A DNA stretch of 64,000 bases from Gardnerella greenwoodii 00703Dmash (GCF_000263635.1 NZ_ADEV01000008.1:1-64000); one strand, 5' to 3'; positions 20,101 to 30,340 are shown, numbered from the stretch's first letter. Notes: a model not told the origin generated them from the letters alone. Program-made: numbers and translations.

Positions 20101-20548
20101 CAAAAGAGTGGGCAGCTGAAACAGGAATAATAACTACTCGAACTGTTTTTAATTCTAAATCGTTATTGTATTGAATATTTGCCCTATATTTAGCGTCACT
20201 ATTATTGGCTTTGAATTTACTATTAGGATCAAGTAAATATTTATTAGATTTATTAGAACTTGGAAGCACATTTCCTGAAAGCACGTTTGAGTCTATTTGT
20301 ACTTCCATTGTTGTTTGCATAACCTGCTTAACTCTACTAGCGCAATCAACAATAACAAGAGTTCCTGGAAGAACTGACTGATTCAATACAGCTTTTAAAG
20401 TATCTTCATAAAATCTTGTGTCACGCTCAACACACATCATCGCCATTATTGAAGAATCTACATCAGTAGGACGCGATGATTTTGCCGCAGAAAGAACTCG
20501 CAAAACTTCGTCTTCAAATGTACATGTATGAGCGGTTAGTAAATCCAT
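17153..20548 (-). CDS. Large membrane glycosyltransferase, family 2
   Basis: The 1131-residue protein has an N-terminal GT-A domain (about 1-330: FYEDTLKAVLNQ, LWLLHDDSRPADSHCLEAL, GAKQIDWQGN, then FGESRDFCRRVSLSGGRVVVVP). A long polytopic part follows with around a dozen hydrophobic segments, then an extracytoplasmic C-terminal region and a final membrane helix (about 1090-1110). Such proteins in Actinobacteria build cell-wall or extracellular polysaccharide; donor and acceptor are unknown. I place the start at the ATG at 20548 because a promoter-like TTGCTG-17-TAAACT ends 7 nt before it; an upstream frame opening at 20629 would lie before that promoter. Confidence 0.88.
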   Translation of the reverse strand: MDLLTAHTCTFEDEVLRVLSAAKSSRPTDVDSSIMAMMCVERDTRFYEDTLKAVLNQSVLPGTLVIVDCASRVKQVMQTTMEVQIDSNVLSGNVLPSSNKSNKYLLDPNSKFKANNSDAKYRANIQYNNDLELKTVRVVIIPVSAAHSFGDAIEKSLRKLMPCKGISALWLLHDDSRPADSHCLEALRETWRNNPTASVLGAKQIDWQGNILHNVGMYAWHHSVHTLTVDGEPDQEQYDGRGDVYAVSLAGALVTLTAWQTLRGTQPWMTTFGESRDFCRRVSLSGGRVVVVPSARIAHRRARLEGLRTRGGEARTEEKSGLRHGVAPSLIANQRYKYTDVRMILWPFMWIFSLPIALVGALRSLLAKHPYAAWVRLILPWLALIQLPRAMFARRRVARNTRVPLKKLTQLIADRHQVARWKDRSAAFKAQQHCVLLSPLARRHLHDRVLRRWSAVILASLLLFAVILHLYGSPWREILGGASWYSQQWLPTGADFNQLWNAAIGSWVPDDGFGPAIPPSPWLSIWLFSSVLVGGNTLLAITLMFFLAAPAMCLSFWALAGVFTRSDTVRVCSGICWTMIAMAFGLFARGDLPMLMTMVFLPAAFAFAFHAVGMYVTEDPVRPVPSVQCAAFAALSFMIPVAAEPQLVLPLVVIFIASFIMVRSHRIMFLLMPIPSIMILLPTIGSAIRYGESGMWRQLFSSMSVPLRSVQGAPRAQGYVDVLLQAFNMTSAHFAINTPLLSLRTIIMLIFAVLAVFMAVASLVLPFALRVSRMMWVVIISGMALSLVAERIVVASDINGPVAASVLPGVALSTVGVLACMCMVAGQAVRRFEPLRASKNKDYKSTEKYKTRTDRRAAMRRSAQRFIRHVIRIARAALASGMLAMAVLLGLFTVLSGPATSISASSNGLPMVVTDYLRKDDTHRILALRAQDNHELSIAVMRTSRGDSIDQSPALRVRQVIFGNSQSNKAISRAAAQLLSHADNSAIETLKQLGIGGIYIVGDSGNHKVISESKMSIQQLLQPSSKPQPSKVNKEATDSLIAHVNASESTQLVVSMPQGTYCRFDGMPDSKSLSETSPYYRSRPLTWRIPWVVSTAIVLLVYCLVAVPRFGRHNMIERSDDLHEEELDELA

Positions 20549-20555
20549 AGTTACC

Positions 20556-20584
20556 AGTTTACGCAAGGGGTAGGTATCCAGCAA
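20556..20584 (-). promoter_or_regulatory. Candidate promoter of the GT2 gene
   Basis: On the minus strand TTGCTG (20584-20579), a 17-bp spacer and TAAACT (20561-20556) stand 7 nt before the ATG at 20548. There is no SD, which fits a leaderless transcript. The 198 bp between this gene and the divergent LCP gene contain both promoters. Confidence 0.45.
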
Positions 20585-20746
20585 AACACGCCATAAATAT
20601 ATAGACACAATATGCAGGTTAAATCTCAATGCTTTGTACTATAGTTAGACTCTATATGTGTTCTTTCATGTACCACTTTATTTCTGAGTGAACACAGCTA
20701 AAAATTACGTAATATAAAAGGCTTTATTATTGTGAAAGAAGGTACC

Positions 20747-22165
20747 ATGGTGACTTCACGATACACTGAAGGCATGCGGTACCAGCGCAACTATGATTGG
20801 AATTGCGCAGTTCCACATCATAGTCTTGGCTACAAAGTTGTAAACCACGCTCGCACAATACTGTGCATGATTATTGTTTTTATACTTACTTTCTTCTCAA
20901 CTATTCTTGCAGCTACATGGTTAGATTTTTCTTCAACTGTTAGCAATCGAGTTATAAACATCATTAGCGAAGATAGTCAAGCACACCAAGTTATTGACGC
21001 AAATGCTGGAAAGCCTGTAACATTCCTAGTTCTTGGCCAAGATTCACGAGATGGAAATAATCAAAGTTTTACGCACGATGGTGAAACAGGCGATCATCAA
21101 TCTGACACAACAATGGTAGTTCAGATTAGTGCAGATAGATCCTATATGAATATTGTTTCCATTCCGCGCGATTCTATGGTAAACGCTCCTGCTTGCGATA
21201 CTACTAATGGAAAAATTCCTGCACGCAAGCACGTAATGTTCAACTCTATTTTTGCTATTGGATACGCGCAGGGTGGAGATTTAGCTTCAGCAGCATCCTG
21301 CTCACTAAAAGCAGTAAATTCTTTAACTGGCCTAAATATTCATCACTTTATTGTTGCTGACTTTAGCGGATTAAGTAATATGATTGACGCTATTGGCGGT
21401 GTTTCATTGTGCATTCCAAGCGACACTCGTGACGCTTATACGGGAGTGAACTTTAAGCAGGGTATGCAGCATTTAAACGGCAGACTTGCTACACAATATG
21501 CTCGAATGAGGCACGATACTGCAAGCGACGGTTCGGATATTATGCGTACAACAAGGCAGCAGTATTTAATCAAGCAGCTTATGCATCAAGCTTTATCTAA
21601 GAATCTATTAACTCAAAGTGGCGAATTGTATCAGCTAGCTAAATCCGCTTTAGGTGCATTAAATATTAGCGAAGGATTAGCTAATCCAAGCACGCTTGTT
21701 GGGCTTGCTTTAAGTATGCGTAAATTAGATACTTCTCATATTTATGCTCGAACTACTCCTGTTGTTCCTGATCCTTACGACCCGAATAGAGTTGTGTGGT
21801 CTGACGAAGCAGATGATATTTGGGAAAAGATGCGAGAAAATAAGCCTTTGACACTAAAACAGCAGTATACAAAAAATGATAAAAAGCATACTAAGAATTC
21901 GTCAAAGGATTCTAATAGCAACGAAGATATAAGCGAAAACGATAAGTTAAATAACTCTCCTGAACATAAGAAGCCTTATGGAAAAATTAATCCAAAAACT
22001 GGATTAGTAAAGAACGAGCAAGGACAGCTTATAGATCCAAATACTGGAGGAATAGTAAATCCTGAAAATGGTACTATTCACGATGCTCAAACCGGACAGT
22101 ATGTTGGCATTGCAGACAAGTATGTTAATAACGTTCTATGCGCTGTTCCTCGTGGAAATAAGTGA
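20747..22165 (+). CDS. LytR-CpsA-Psr (LCP) family protein
   Basis: LCP enzymes transfer lipid-linked glycopolymers onto peptidoglycan. A cytoplasmic head of about 35 residues is followed by one membrane anchor (TILCMIIVFILTFFSTILAATWL) and the LCP domain: FLVLGQDSRDG, SDTTMVVQIS, IVSIPRDSMV (the Arg binds pyrophosphate), GLSNMIDAIGGVSLCIP, and LNGRLATQYARMRHD. The C-terminal 100 residues are a Lys/Asn/Ser-rich linker followed by repeats of the type NPKTG / DPNTG / NPENG / DAQTG. The ATG at 20747 has AGAAGG close upstream; a GTG one codon later would give better spacing. Confidence 0.93.
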   Translation: MVTSRYTEGMRYQRNYDWNCAVPHHSLGYKVVNHARTILCMIIVFILTFFSTILAATWLDFSSTVSNRVINIISEDSQAHQVIDANAGKPVTFLVLGQDSRDGNNQSFTHDGETGDHQSDTTMVVQISADRSYMNIVSIPRDSMVNAPACDTTNGKIPARKHVMFNSIFAIGYAQGGDLASAASCSLKAVNSLTGLNIHHFIVADFSGLSNMIDAIGGVSLCIPSDTRDAYTGVNFKQGMQHLNGRLATQYARMRHDTASDGSDIMRTTRQQYLIKQLMHQALSKNLLTQSGELYQLAKSALGALNISEGLANPSTLVGLALSMRKLDTSHIYARTTPVVPDPYDPNRVVWSDEADDIWEKMRENKPLTLKQQYTKNDKKHTKNSSKDSNSNEDISENDKLNNSPEHKKPYGKINPKTGLVKNEQGQLIDPNTGGIVNPENGTIHDAQTGQYVGIADKYVNNVLCAVPRGNK

Positions 22166-22251
22166 TTTTTCAGAAAATAAATATTTCTGAAAGCACATGT
22201 TGGCTTCACAATATAGTTTTAATAAAATAGATTAAAGCATTTGGAGGATGC

Positions 22252-23625
22252 ATGGATTCGCAACTGCACAGGGATTATCCGGAAAGCGGAGATAATCCGC
22301 CTAGCTTCACCCCTTCGCACAATAACGACTCATCGCATGCGAATATTCCACCAAGTTTTACGCCAAAACGAGGAAGAAAAGCAAAACAATCTCCAGATGC
22401 AACAATAGCTAGATCTAAGTCATCTGCACAATCTTTTGCACCATCGTTTAAACCAGAATCTGCCCCATCATTTGCACCATCTTTTACACCAGCAGGTTCT
22501 AGGAAGCGCGTAGCACAAGCTTCAACTAGGCGAGCAAACAGAACAACAGCATATGCACAATCTAAAAACGAAATTCGTCCGCAGAAAATAAGCCAATCTT
22601 CATATCAACGTGCAAAATTTGAGTCCGCTCAAAACGTTAACGAAAATATTTCTGCAGCATCAACAGCCATAAAACACAGGCCACACATCTTTTTGAAAGT
22701 ATTTATTTCACTTATTGCGATTATTGCAATATCTTGTGTCGGCTTAGGAGCATACTCATGGAATTGGGTTGATTCTCACATAAATCGCACTACTTGGCTT
22801 ACCAACACTCCAAGCACTCAAGGAACTTCATGGCTTATACTTGGCTCGGATCAGCGAGAAGGCGAAGAAGCTAAAGAAATAACCGGTTTTAGAACCGACA
22901 CTATTCTTGTATTAACTAAACCATCTAATGGAAACAGCTCACTAATTTCTATTCCTAGAGATTCATTAGTGTCTGTTAATGGAGAAAAAGTTAAGATAAA
23001 TAGCGTTGCACAGTTTGCTGGAAATAAAGCGCTTACTTCGATTGTTGAAAAGATTACAGGACACCGTATTGACCATGTTGCAGAAGTACGTTTTGGAGGC
23101 TTAACTAATGTTGTTGACGCCATTGACGGCATTGACTTATGCTACAACAGAACTGTAAACGATAGATTTAGCGGATTAAATTGGACTGCTGGATGCCATC
23201 ATGCTGATGGAAAAACAGCTCTTGCTTTTTCGCGTATGCGATACGCTGACCCTGAGTCTGATTTTGGTCGCGCCGCCCGCCAGCGCATGGTTATTGCCGC
23301 TATCATGAAAAAAGCTTTAGACAAAAAGACCATCACTAATTTTGGTAAGGTAAAAAAGCTCGCAGAAACTGGTCTTTCATCCGTTCTTTTTGACGAAAAA
23401 TCAAACCCTGGTAGCCTATGGCAGATGGCTCAAGCTTTTAAAGAAGCCACAAGTGCAAAAGGCGTAACCGGCACAGTTTATTGGACTAATCCTGATTATC
23501 AAGTTCCAGGAGTCGGATCTTGCGTTCTGCTAGATGATGCTAAAAATCTTGAATTATTTAATCAGCTTGCAGAAGGCACGCATAAACCGGGAGCTGTTGG
23601 ACCTCTTGCAGAATTACAGCAGTAA
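22252..23625 (+). CDS. LytR-CpsA-Psr (LCP) family protein
   Basis: A second LCP transferase lies 86 bp after the first and is probably in the same unit. The cytoplasmic head is unusually long (about 145 residues), basic and proline-rich, with repeated PPSFTP / APSFAPSFTP units. Then come the membrane anchor (HIFLKVFISLIAIIAISCVGLGAYSW) and the LCP domain (WLILGSDQREG, FRTDTILVLT, ISIPRDSLV, LTNVVDAIDGIDLCY, LAFSRMRYADPESDFGRAARQ). GGAGG stands 4 nt before the ATG. The two LCP proteins may serve different glycopolymers or be partly redundant. Confidence 0.93.
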   Translation: MDSQLHRDYPESGDNPPSFTPSHNNDSSHANIPPSFTPKRGRKAKQSPDATIARSKSSAQSFAPSFKPESAPSFAPSFTPAGSRKRVAQASTRRANRTTAYAQSKNEIRPQKISQSSYQRAKFESAQNVNENISAASTAIKHRPHIFLKVFISLIAIIAISCVGLGAYSWNWVDSHINRTTWLTNTPSTQGTSWLILGSDQREGEEAKEITGFRTDTILVLTKPSNGNSSLISIPRDSLVSVNGEKVKINSVAQFAGNKALTSIVEKITGHRIDHVAEVRFGGLTNVVDAIDGIDLCYNRTVNDRFSGLNWTAGCHHADGKTALAFSRMRYADPESDFGRAARQRMVIAAIMKKALDKKTITNFGKVKKLAETGLSSVLFDEKSNPGSLWQMAQAFKEATSAKGVTGTVYWTNPDYQVPGVGSCVLLDDAKNLELFNQLAEGTHKPGAVGPLAELQQ

Positions 23626-23711
23626 AATTTGCATAATTTAGTTACAAAGCTTTTAACCACAATCTTAAACAAGTCTTGAAGTCTGTTACTAAACGCTGAC
23701 ATCATACTTTT

Positions 23712-25652
23712 ATGATTAGCGAAACTAACACAACAATGACTACAAGCAAAGTTCTGCTGTATGTGCAAATGGCAGCAAGCATAGTACCAATATTCGCTCA
23801 TATTGCATTACTAATAATGGCTTGGATTCAGAATAATTGGATGATGCTAGCGATGATTATACCTAGCATAATGATGTATATTGCAAGCCTAGTTCCGCAA
23901 ATATTGCAATACATAAATCAGAAACAATACGAGCAGAAAATTCAGAATGTTCAACAATCTAATAGCGAATCACAACTTTCTAACATTCCTGACAGTAATG
24001 TTCTTTACGGGCAAAAATATGTAGAAAACTTGCCAGATACGCTTACGCCAGTTAGCTTGGAAACGCTTCTTATGACGAGATCAGATAGCTCAAGCACGCA
24101 ACTGCCATGGAAAACCGTTTTGCACGAATGGTTAAAACATTCAAATACTGATTTATTACATACTGATTTATTAAATTTTGATTATAAATCAAACTCTTCG
24201 GTGCCAAAACTTACACAAGCTAAATCAGCAAAAAACCAGCTTATTGCTCCATTAGGAGTTGGCTACAACGGCTACTGCTACATAGATTTAATAAGCAACG
24301 GCCCGCACGCTTTAGTAGCAGGAACTACGGGATCCGGAAAATCCGTATTGCTAACAACATGGTGCTTAGCTTTAGCGTTTCAGTATTCTCCACAACAATT
24401 ACGTTTCGTTTTCCTGGATTTCAAAGGAGGAGCAACTTTCGACATACTATCTAAACTTCCTCACGCTATGGGAAATGTTGGTGACTTAAATTTGCGCCAC
24501 GCAACAAGAGCTTTACGAGGTCTTGAGTTGGAATTAGACCGTCGAGAACGTCTTGTGTCCATGCAAGGATGCCATAATATTTCGCAAGTTACTCCCTCTG
24601 AACCTTCACTACTTATTGTTATCGACGAATTTCACGCATTAAAAGATCAGCTTCCAGACTACATGCCACGACTTATTCGCATAGCATCAGTAGGCAGGTC
24701 TCTTGGAATGCATATTATTGCCGGAACTCAAAATCCTCTTGGACAAGTAAGCGCAGATATGAAAGCTAATATTTCTATTAATATTTGTTTAAGAGTTAGA
24801 GACGCTATTCAATCTCAAGAATTATTAGGAACTTCTCATGCTGCAAAAATTAGCCCAAATACTCCTGGAAGCGCATATTACAATATTGGAGAAGGAGTAG
24901 AAGCTTTACGATGCGCACAAAGTCGTAACGCAAAACGTTTAGTTAAAGCAATACAATTTGCCGGTAAATTCTGCTATTTAGAACACTCTAAAACATTATT
25001 TAGCGCTCCTCTACCGTCGATACTTTCTTCAAAACAACTGGAAAACTACAAGTATGAAAATTACGAAAATAAATATTTTGCTAAAAAAATTAATCAAGAA
25101 AGCGTAGATTCTTCAGCAAGCGAAGAATCAGTTGTTATTGGATTGCAGGATGACAGTATTAACCTATTTGAAGCAAAAATACCTTTGAACCTTGGAAATA
25201 TTGCTATTATTGGCGGCAGACAGCAGGGCAAAAGCACAATATTGCGCATAATATCGCAAAAATTACAAACGCAAGTATATTCAGCAAACGAAATAACAGC
25301 TCAAGAAGCTGATTATATTCGAGACACTACTAAGCCTGTGCTAATAGATGATGCAGATGAACTACTTGATCCGCTTAATACTAAAGTAGCGGCTATTTCA
25401 TTGCAAAACAGATTGCACAGCTTAGGTGCGCCTGTAATTCTAAGCGCTCAAAGCGCACGCTATTTGCGATTGCCAGAACAGGCTCCAGTTAGAATAATTT
25501 TCCCAACTGGAGATATTGGTACGGATGCATTGCTTGGCATACCTTCTGCATTGTCTAAAACCTTTAGCATTGAAGATTATCAGCTTCCCGGAAGATGCGT
25601 TCTTGTTACTCCAGGAACCGCAAATTTGACCCAAATAGCACTCCCCAACTAA
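23712..25652 (+). CDS. FtsK/SpoIIIE-type ATPase with EccC/EssC-like layout
   Basis: The 646-residue protein has two N-terminal membrane segments (about 20-38 and 43-62), then an FtsK/SpoIIIE motor module: Walker A GTTGSGKS (204-211), FVFLDFKGG, and Walker B LLIVIDEFHAL. A second, weaker P-loop module follows (GGRQQGKSTIL, about 498-508, with VLIDDADELLD). Two membrane helices followed by tandem ATPase modules resemble the EccC/EssC motors of type VII secretion more than the four-helix FtsK with its gamma domain. I found no WXG100 substrate or other type VII gene nearby, so the substrate, protein or DNA, is open. Confidence 0.75.
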   Translation: MISETNTTMTTSKVLLYVQMAASIVPIFAHIALLIMAWIQNNWMMLAMIIPSIMMYIASLVPQILQYINQKQYEQKIQNVQQSNSESQLSNIPDSNVLYGQKYVENLPDTLTPVSLETLLMTRSDSSSTQLPWKTVLHEWLKHSNTDLLHTDLLNFDYKSNSSVPKLTQAKSAKNQLIAPLGVGYNGYCYIDLISNGPHALVAGTTGSGKSVLLTTWCLALAFQYSPQQLRFVFLDFKGGATFDILSKLPHAMGNVGDLNLRHATRALRGLELELDRRERLVSMQGCHNISQVTPSEPSLLIVIDEFHALKDQLPDYMPRLIRIASVGRSLGMHIIAGTQNPLGQVSADMKANISINICLRVRDAIQSQELLGTSHAAKISPNTPGSAYYNIGEGVEALRCAQSRNAKRLVKAIQFAGKFCYLEHSKTLFSAPLPSILSSKQLENYKYENYENKYFAKKINQESVDSSASEESVVIGLQDDSINLFEAKIPLNLGNIAIIGGRQQGKSTILRIISQKLQTQVYSANEITAQEADYIRDTTKPVLIDDADELLDPLNTKVAAISLQNRLHSLGAPVILSAQSARYLRLPEQAPVRIIFPTGDIGTDALLGIPSALSKTFSIEDYQLPGRCVLVTPGTANLTQIALPN

Positions 25653-25776
25653 AAGAAAAAATAAAAATTTTTAATAAAGATGCAAAATACCTTGAAAAAA
25701 CTTCTTATTCATGATTTCCTTACATTCAGGGGTACTTCTAAGACTCACCGCTTTGGTTAAGAAATGAGGATTAGTC

Positions 25777-26040
25777 ATGAGCAATGTGTTTGATTGGCGT
25801 TTGGCAGCTGCATGCCGTGATAAAGATCCTGAACTGTTCTTCCCTCTTGGCAATGCTGGCATGGCATTACAGCAGCTCGAAGAAGCAAAAGCTGTATGCC
25901 GTTCGTGCAATGTTGCAACAGAATGCTTAAAATGCGCGTTGGAAACGAACCAAGATTACGGCGTTTGGGGCGGCTTAAGCGAAGACGAGCGCAGAACGCT
26001 AAAACGTCGCGCTTTGAGAGCACGCAGGCATCAAGACTAA
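25777..26040 (+). CDS. whiB1: WhiB-family iron-sulfur regulator, WhiB1-like
   Basis: WhiB proteins carry an NO- and redox-sensitive [4Fe-4S] cluster and bind the primary sigma factor. The four ligands are Cys13, Cys41, Cys44 and Cys50 (one extra Cys at 53), and the GVWGG turn and basic tail (RRTLKRRALRARR) are present. The string RDKDPELFFPLGN and overall spacing match WhiB1 rather than WhiB2/3, and the pdtaS neighbour is the same as beside mycobacterial whiB1. GAGG stands 7 nt before the ATG. The 87-residue length is typical. Confidence 0.95.
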   Translation: MSNVFDWRLAAACRDKDPELFFPLGNAGMALQQLEEAKAVCRSCNVATECLKCALETNQDYGVWGGLSEDERRTLKRRALRARRHQD

Positions 26041-26054
26041 GAGTTGTAGTTTTT

Positions 26055-27539
26055 CTACTCAATACCAGATACGCGCAATTTAATATCCAACACTACGCGA
26101 GTGCCGCCTTCTCTTCTAGCAGACCAGCGCACAGTACCGCCAAAATCATTGGTAACAAAAGTATTTATAAGCTGAGTTCCCAATCCAGATCCTGAAGGTT
26201 TCGCCATTCCGTGAGATGCTTCACTGTCAATACCGTCACCATCATCTTCAACAACAATATTAAGATTGTCTCCTCCGCGGCCAACAGCAATACGAATATG
26301 ACCATTTTCGCGGCCTTCAAAACCGTGTTCAACAGCATTCGTCACAAGCTCAGTAAGCACAAGAGATAATGGAGTTGCATCCTGTGCTGCAAGACGCCCA
26401 AACTTACCAACAAAATCAATATCAATATTTTGATTCTGCGATGCAAGTTCAATAGACATCTTTAGCAAGCTTGAAATAACTTTATCAAAGTCAACAATTT
26501 CGTCAGCAGTCTGACTTAAGCCTTCATGCACTAAAGCTATAGTCTGAACTCGTCTTTGAGCTTCCTCAAGCTCTTTTCTTACTTCAGCAGATTTTGTTTT
26601 ACGAGCTTGCAAACGAAGCAAAGCAGAAACAGCCTGCAAATTATTTTTCACACGATGATGAATTTCCGAAATAGTAGCGTTTTTAGTACGCAACTCTTGT
26701 TCACGGCGCAAAACTTCCGTAACATCGCGGCACAAAACAACCGCACCCACGCGATTATTCGGCCCAAATAAAGGCAAAGAGCGCATAGAAACTATAGAAC
26801 GGTTAGCTTCAAGCTCACAATCAACATCTGCTTTACCACTTAAAACAAGAGGCAAGCTTTCAGGAACATTATCGTTTGTATGCAGCAGACGCGTGCCAAA
26901 TTCGCTCAAAAACTCACCTTGCATTGTATCCAAGCCACCAAGCCTACGGAAGCAGCTAATAGCATTAGGAGAAGCGTAACGGACCACACCATCGGCCTCT
27001 AAAACAATAAAGCCGTCAGAAACACGAGCATTATGACGTTGATTTAGAACAGATTCATGATATGGGAATTGTTCGCGTGCAATCATATCGAATAAAGTTT
27101 TACCAGCATTAATACTTTCCATTTCGTAGCGACCATTAGATTCTCTAGTTGCTAAATTAGTTTCGCGCATAACTAATCCAAGAGTTTTTCCACGGTGACG
27201 AACAGGAGCATAAACGTAGCATACTGTTGCTCGACCAATCGAACGCAATGTTGACGAATGGAAGCTTGTTTCTGATTTCATTGCTTCATCAAGTTCCGGA
27301 ACAAGCGAATCGTCCATTTTTTTGCCAAGTAAATCATCCGTTCGCAATGTAATAGCTGTTGAAGGTCGGCATTGCTCAGCAACAACATATTCTCCGTCTC
27401 CATTTTGAATAATAAGCAGTAAATCAGCAAAACTTAAGTCAGCTATAACTTGCCAATCAGCAACTAAATGATGTAACCATTCGCGATCACTGTCGTTAAA
27501 ATCAGGACGAGTAGCGAGAATATGAGAAAAATCAGCCAT
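26055..27539 (-). CDS. pdtaS: PdtaS-type cytosolic sensor histidine kinase
   Basis: The protein has no membrane segment. It starts with a GAF-like domain (about 1-150), then a PAS domain (about 165-280: GFIVLEADGVVRYASPN), a HisKA_2 domain with the phosphoacceptor region SEIHHRVKNNLQAVSALLRLQ (His294/295), and a HATPase domain (TELVTNAVEHGF, DDGDGID, GSGLGTQLI). PdtaS phosphorylates the ANTAR regulator PdtaR, which acts on RNA; no pdtaR is in this window. The ATG at 27539 is chosen because TATGAT ends 6 nt upstream, suggesting a leaderless mRNA. Convergent with whiB1, stops 14 bp apart. Confidence 0.92.
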   Translation of the reverse strand: MADFSHILATRPDFNDSDREWLHHLVADWQVIADLSFADLLLIIQNGDGEYVVAEQCRPSTAITLRTDDLLGKKMDDSLVPELDEAMKSETSFHSSTLRSIGRATVCYVYAPVRHRGKTLGLVMRETNLATRESNGRYEMESINAGKTLFDMIAREQFPYHESVLNQRHNARVSDGFIVLEADGVVRYASPNAISCFRRLGGLDTMQGEFLSEFGTRLLHTNDNVPESLPLVLSGKADVDCELEANRSIVSMRSLPLFGPNNRVGAVVLCRDVTEVLRREQELRTKNATISEIHHRVKNNLQAVSALLRLQARKTKSAEVRKELEEAQRRVQTIALVHEGLSQTADEIVDFDKVISSLLKMSIELASQNQNIDIDFVGKFGRLAAQDATPLSLVLTELVTNAVEHGFEGRENGHIRIAVGRGGDNLNIVVEDDGDGIDSEASHGMAKPSGSGLGTQLINTFVTNDFGGTVRWSARREGGTRVVLDIKLRVSGIE

Positions 27540-27597
27540 GAGATAATCATATATCGTACTCACAGAAAATATTGCTCGGTATGTTGATAGAAGCAAT

Positions 27598-27642
27598 ACA
27601 AAAACCGCTTCTTCACAGTTTAAGCAAAGAAGCGGTTTATTT
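27598..27642 (-). terminator. ldh terminator
   Basis: AAACCGCTTCTT pairs with AAGAAGCGGTTT (27602-27613 and 27627-27638), followed on the minus strand by T5. It lies 30 bp after the ldh stop and just upstream of pdtaS. Confidence 0.92.
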
Positions 27643-27671
27643 ATTAGATATTAGTTTTAAGATTCTAAAAA

Positions 27672-28658
<987 letters not shown>

Positions 28659-28772
28659 CTATTAAACCCTACTCGCATAAAAATACTTAATTTATGCATT
28701 ATTAAGGGCTGCTCTCACATTAAGAGCTTATTGGTATGAACACCTTTACTCTAATCGCACCACCGGAATTTT

Positions 28773-30233
28773 TTATTGCAATGCGACTTGCTTTAGTTTT
28801 GCAGCTAAAGAAGGACCAACTAAAGCTGTAATACTAATACCGGTATCTAAGTAATCAACCTTTTCAACTATGCCATTTTCGCGAATTTTTGAAAGAAGCG
28901 AACCTTCACTATACGGAATAATCGCATCTATATGAACGCGTGGAGATGGCAACAATTCTTCTATAGAATCGCGAAGTATTTGCACATTTTCGCCACTTGC
29001 TGCCGAAACAATAATTGCATTCGAGTAAATAGCGTTAAAATGTTCTCGCGTAGCATCGCTCATCATATCTGACTTATTAAATGCAATAATTTGTGGAATA
29101 TCTTCTACGCCATCAATTTTTGAAAGAACCTCGTTTACTGCATCAATTTGCGAAATAGGATCCGGGTGCGAACCGTCAACTACGTGCAAAATAACATCAG
29201 CTTGGCTAACTTCTTCCAAAGTAGATTTAAAAGCTTCCACAAGTTGAGTTGGTAGCCTGCGCACAAAACCAACAGTGTCAACTAAAGTATAGTTTCTGCC
29301 GTCTTGAGTTTGCGCTCGACGAACTGCTGTATCAAGAGTTGCAAATAACGCATTTTCTACTAATTCTTGCGAACCAGTTAAGCAATTAATAATGGAAGAT
29401 TTACCAGCGTTCGTATAGCCAACTACTGCAACTGTTGGAATATCTTTACGTCTGCGAGATTCACGTTTTACGTCACGTGCAGGTGCCATATGTGCAATAT
29501 CGTGGCGAAGTTTAGAAATACGATTGCGAATAGCTCGACGATCCATTTCTATTTTTGTTTCGCCAGGCCCTCTAGAACCAATACCAGCTTCTCCTGCAGC
29601 TCGTCCGCCAGCCTGCCTAGAAAGAGCCGCACCCCAGCCTCTAAGTCTAGGAAGCATGTATTGCAATTGTGCAAGCTCCACTTGAGCTTTACCTTCGCGG
29701 CTCGTAGCATGCTGAGCGAAAATGTCTAGAATCACAGCAGTTCGATCAACAACCTTAACTTTAGTTACATCTTCTAAAGCGCGTCTTTGGCTTGGAGGTA
29801 AATCGTCGTCAACAATAATCGTGTCTGCATCATGTTGCGCAACAACTGCTGCAATCTCACGAGCTTTTCCAGAACCAACATAAGTTGCAGCATCTGGTCT
29901 ATAACGCTGTTGCAATATTCCGTCGCACACAACAGCGCCAGCTGTTTGAGCTAATGCTGCAAGCTCTCGCAAAGATTCTTCCGCTTGTGTAAGAGTTCCT
30001 TTTGCACTCGACCATACGCCTACTAAAACAACGCGTTCAAGGCGAAGCTTTCTGTATTCAACTTCAGTAACATCTTGTAATTCGCCAAGACCTGCAACAC
30101 GCTTTAAAGCGTTTCGTGATTCGCGCTCCTGCCAAGTCTCATCGTGCTGTTCTCTTGATGACGTGTTGTCAAGAAGCACGTCGGAATGACTCAAAAGCAC
30201 ATCATGAGTAGCAGTCCCCTCGCTATCTACCAT
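28773..30233 (-). CDS. hflX: GTPase HflX
   Basis: HflX is a ribosome-associated GTPase that splits stalled 70S ribosomes after stress. The N-terminal glycine-rich HflX domain contains DDDLPPSQRRALEDV and the linker signature GIGSRGPGETKIEMDRR. The G domain has G1 GYTNAGKS, G3 DTVGFVRRLP, G4 FNKSD and G5 SAASGEN. A 60-residue acidic head precedes it (486 residues in total against about 430 in E. coli). AGGAGG stands before the ATG at 30233. Divergent from the methyltransferase gene. Confidence 0.96.
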   Translation of the reverse strand: MVDSEGTATHDVLLSHSDVLLDNTSSREQHDETWQERESRNALKRVAGLGELQDVTEVEYRKLRLERVVLVGVWSSAKGTLTQAEESLRELAALAQTAGAVVCDGILQQRYRPDAATYVGSGKAREIAAVVAQHDADTIIVDDDLPPSQRRALEDVTKVKVVDRTAVILDIFAQHATSREGKAQVELAQLQYMLPRLRGWGAALSRQAGGRAAGEAGIGSRGPGETKIEMDRRAIRNRISKLRHDIAHMAPARDVKRESRRRKDIPTVAVVGYTNAGKSSIINCLTGSQELVENALFATLDTAVRRAQTQDGRNYTLVDTVGFVRRLPTQLVEAFKSTLEEVSQADVILHVVDGSHPDPISQIDAVNEVLSKIDGVEDIPQIIAFNKSDMMSDATREHFNAIYSNAIIVSAASGENVQILRDSIEELLPSPRVHIDAIIPYSEGSLLSKIRENGIVEKVDYLDTGISITALVGPSLAAKLKQVALQ

Positions 30234-30340
30234 TATGTCCTCCTGTATTCCATTGTGAATAACGTTTTACAACGTTTGTTTTATTATGGTGAATTGAGCC
30301 GACAATACAAAACGATGCGAAAGCAAATAAATAGCGAATT

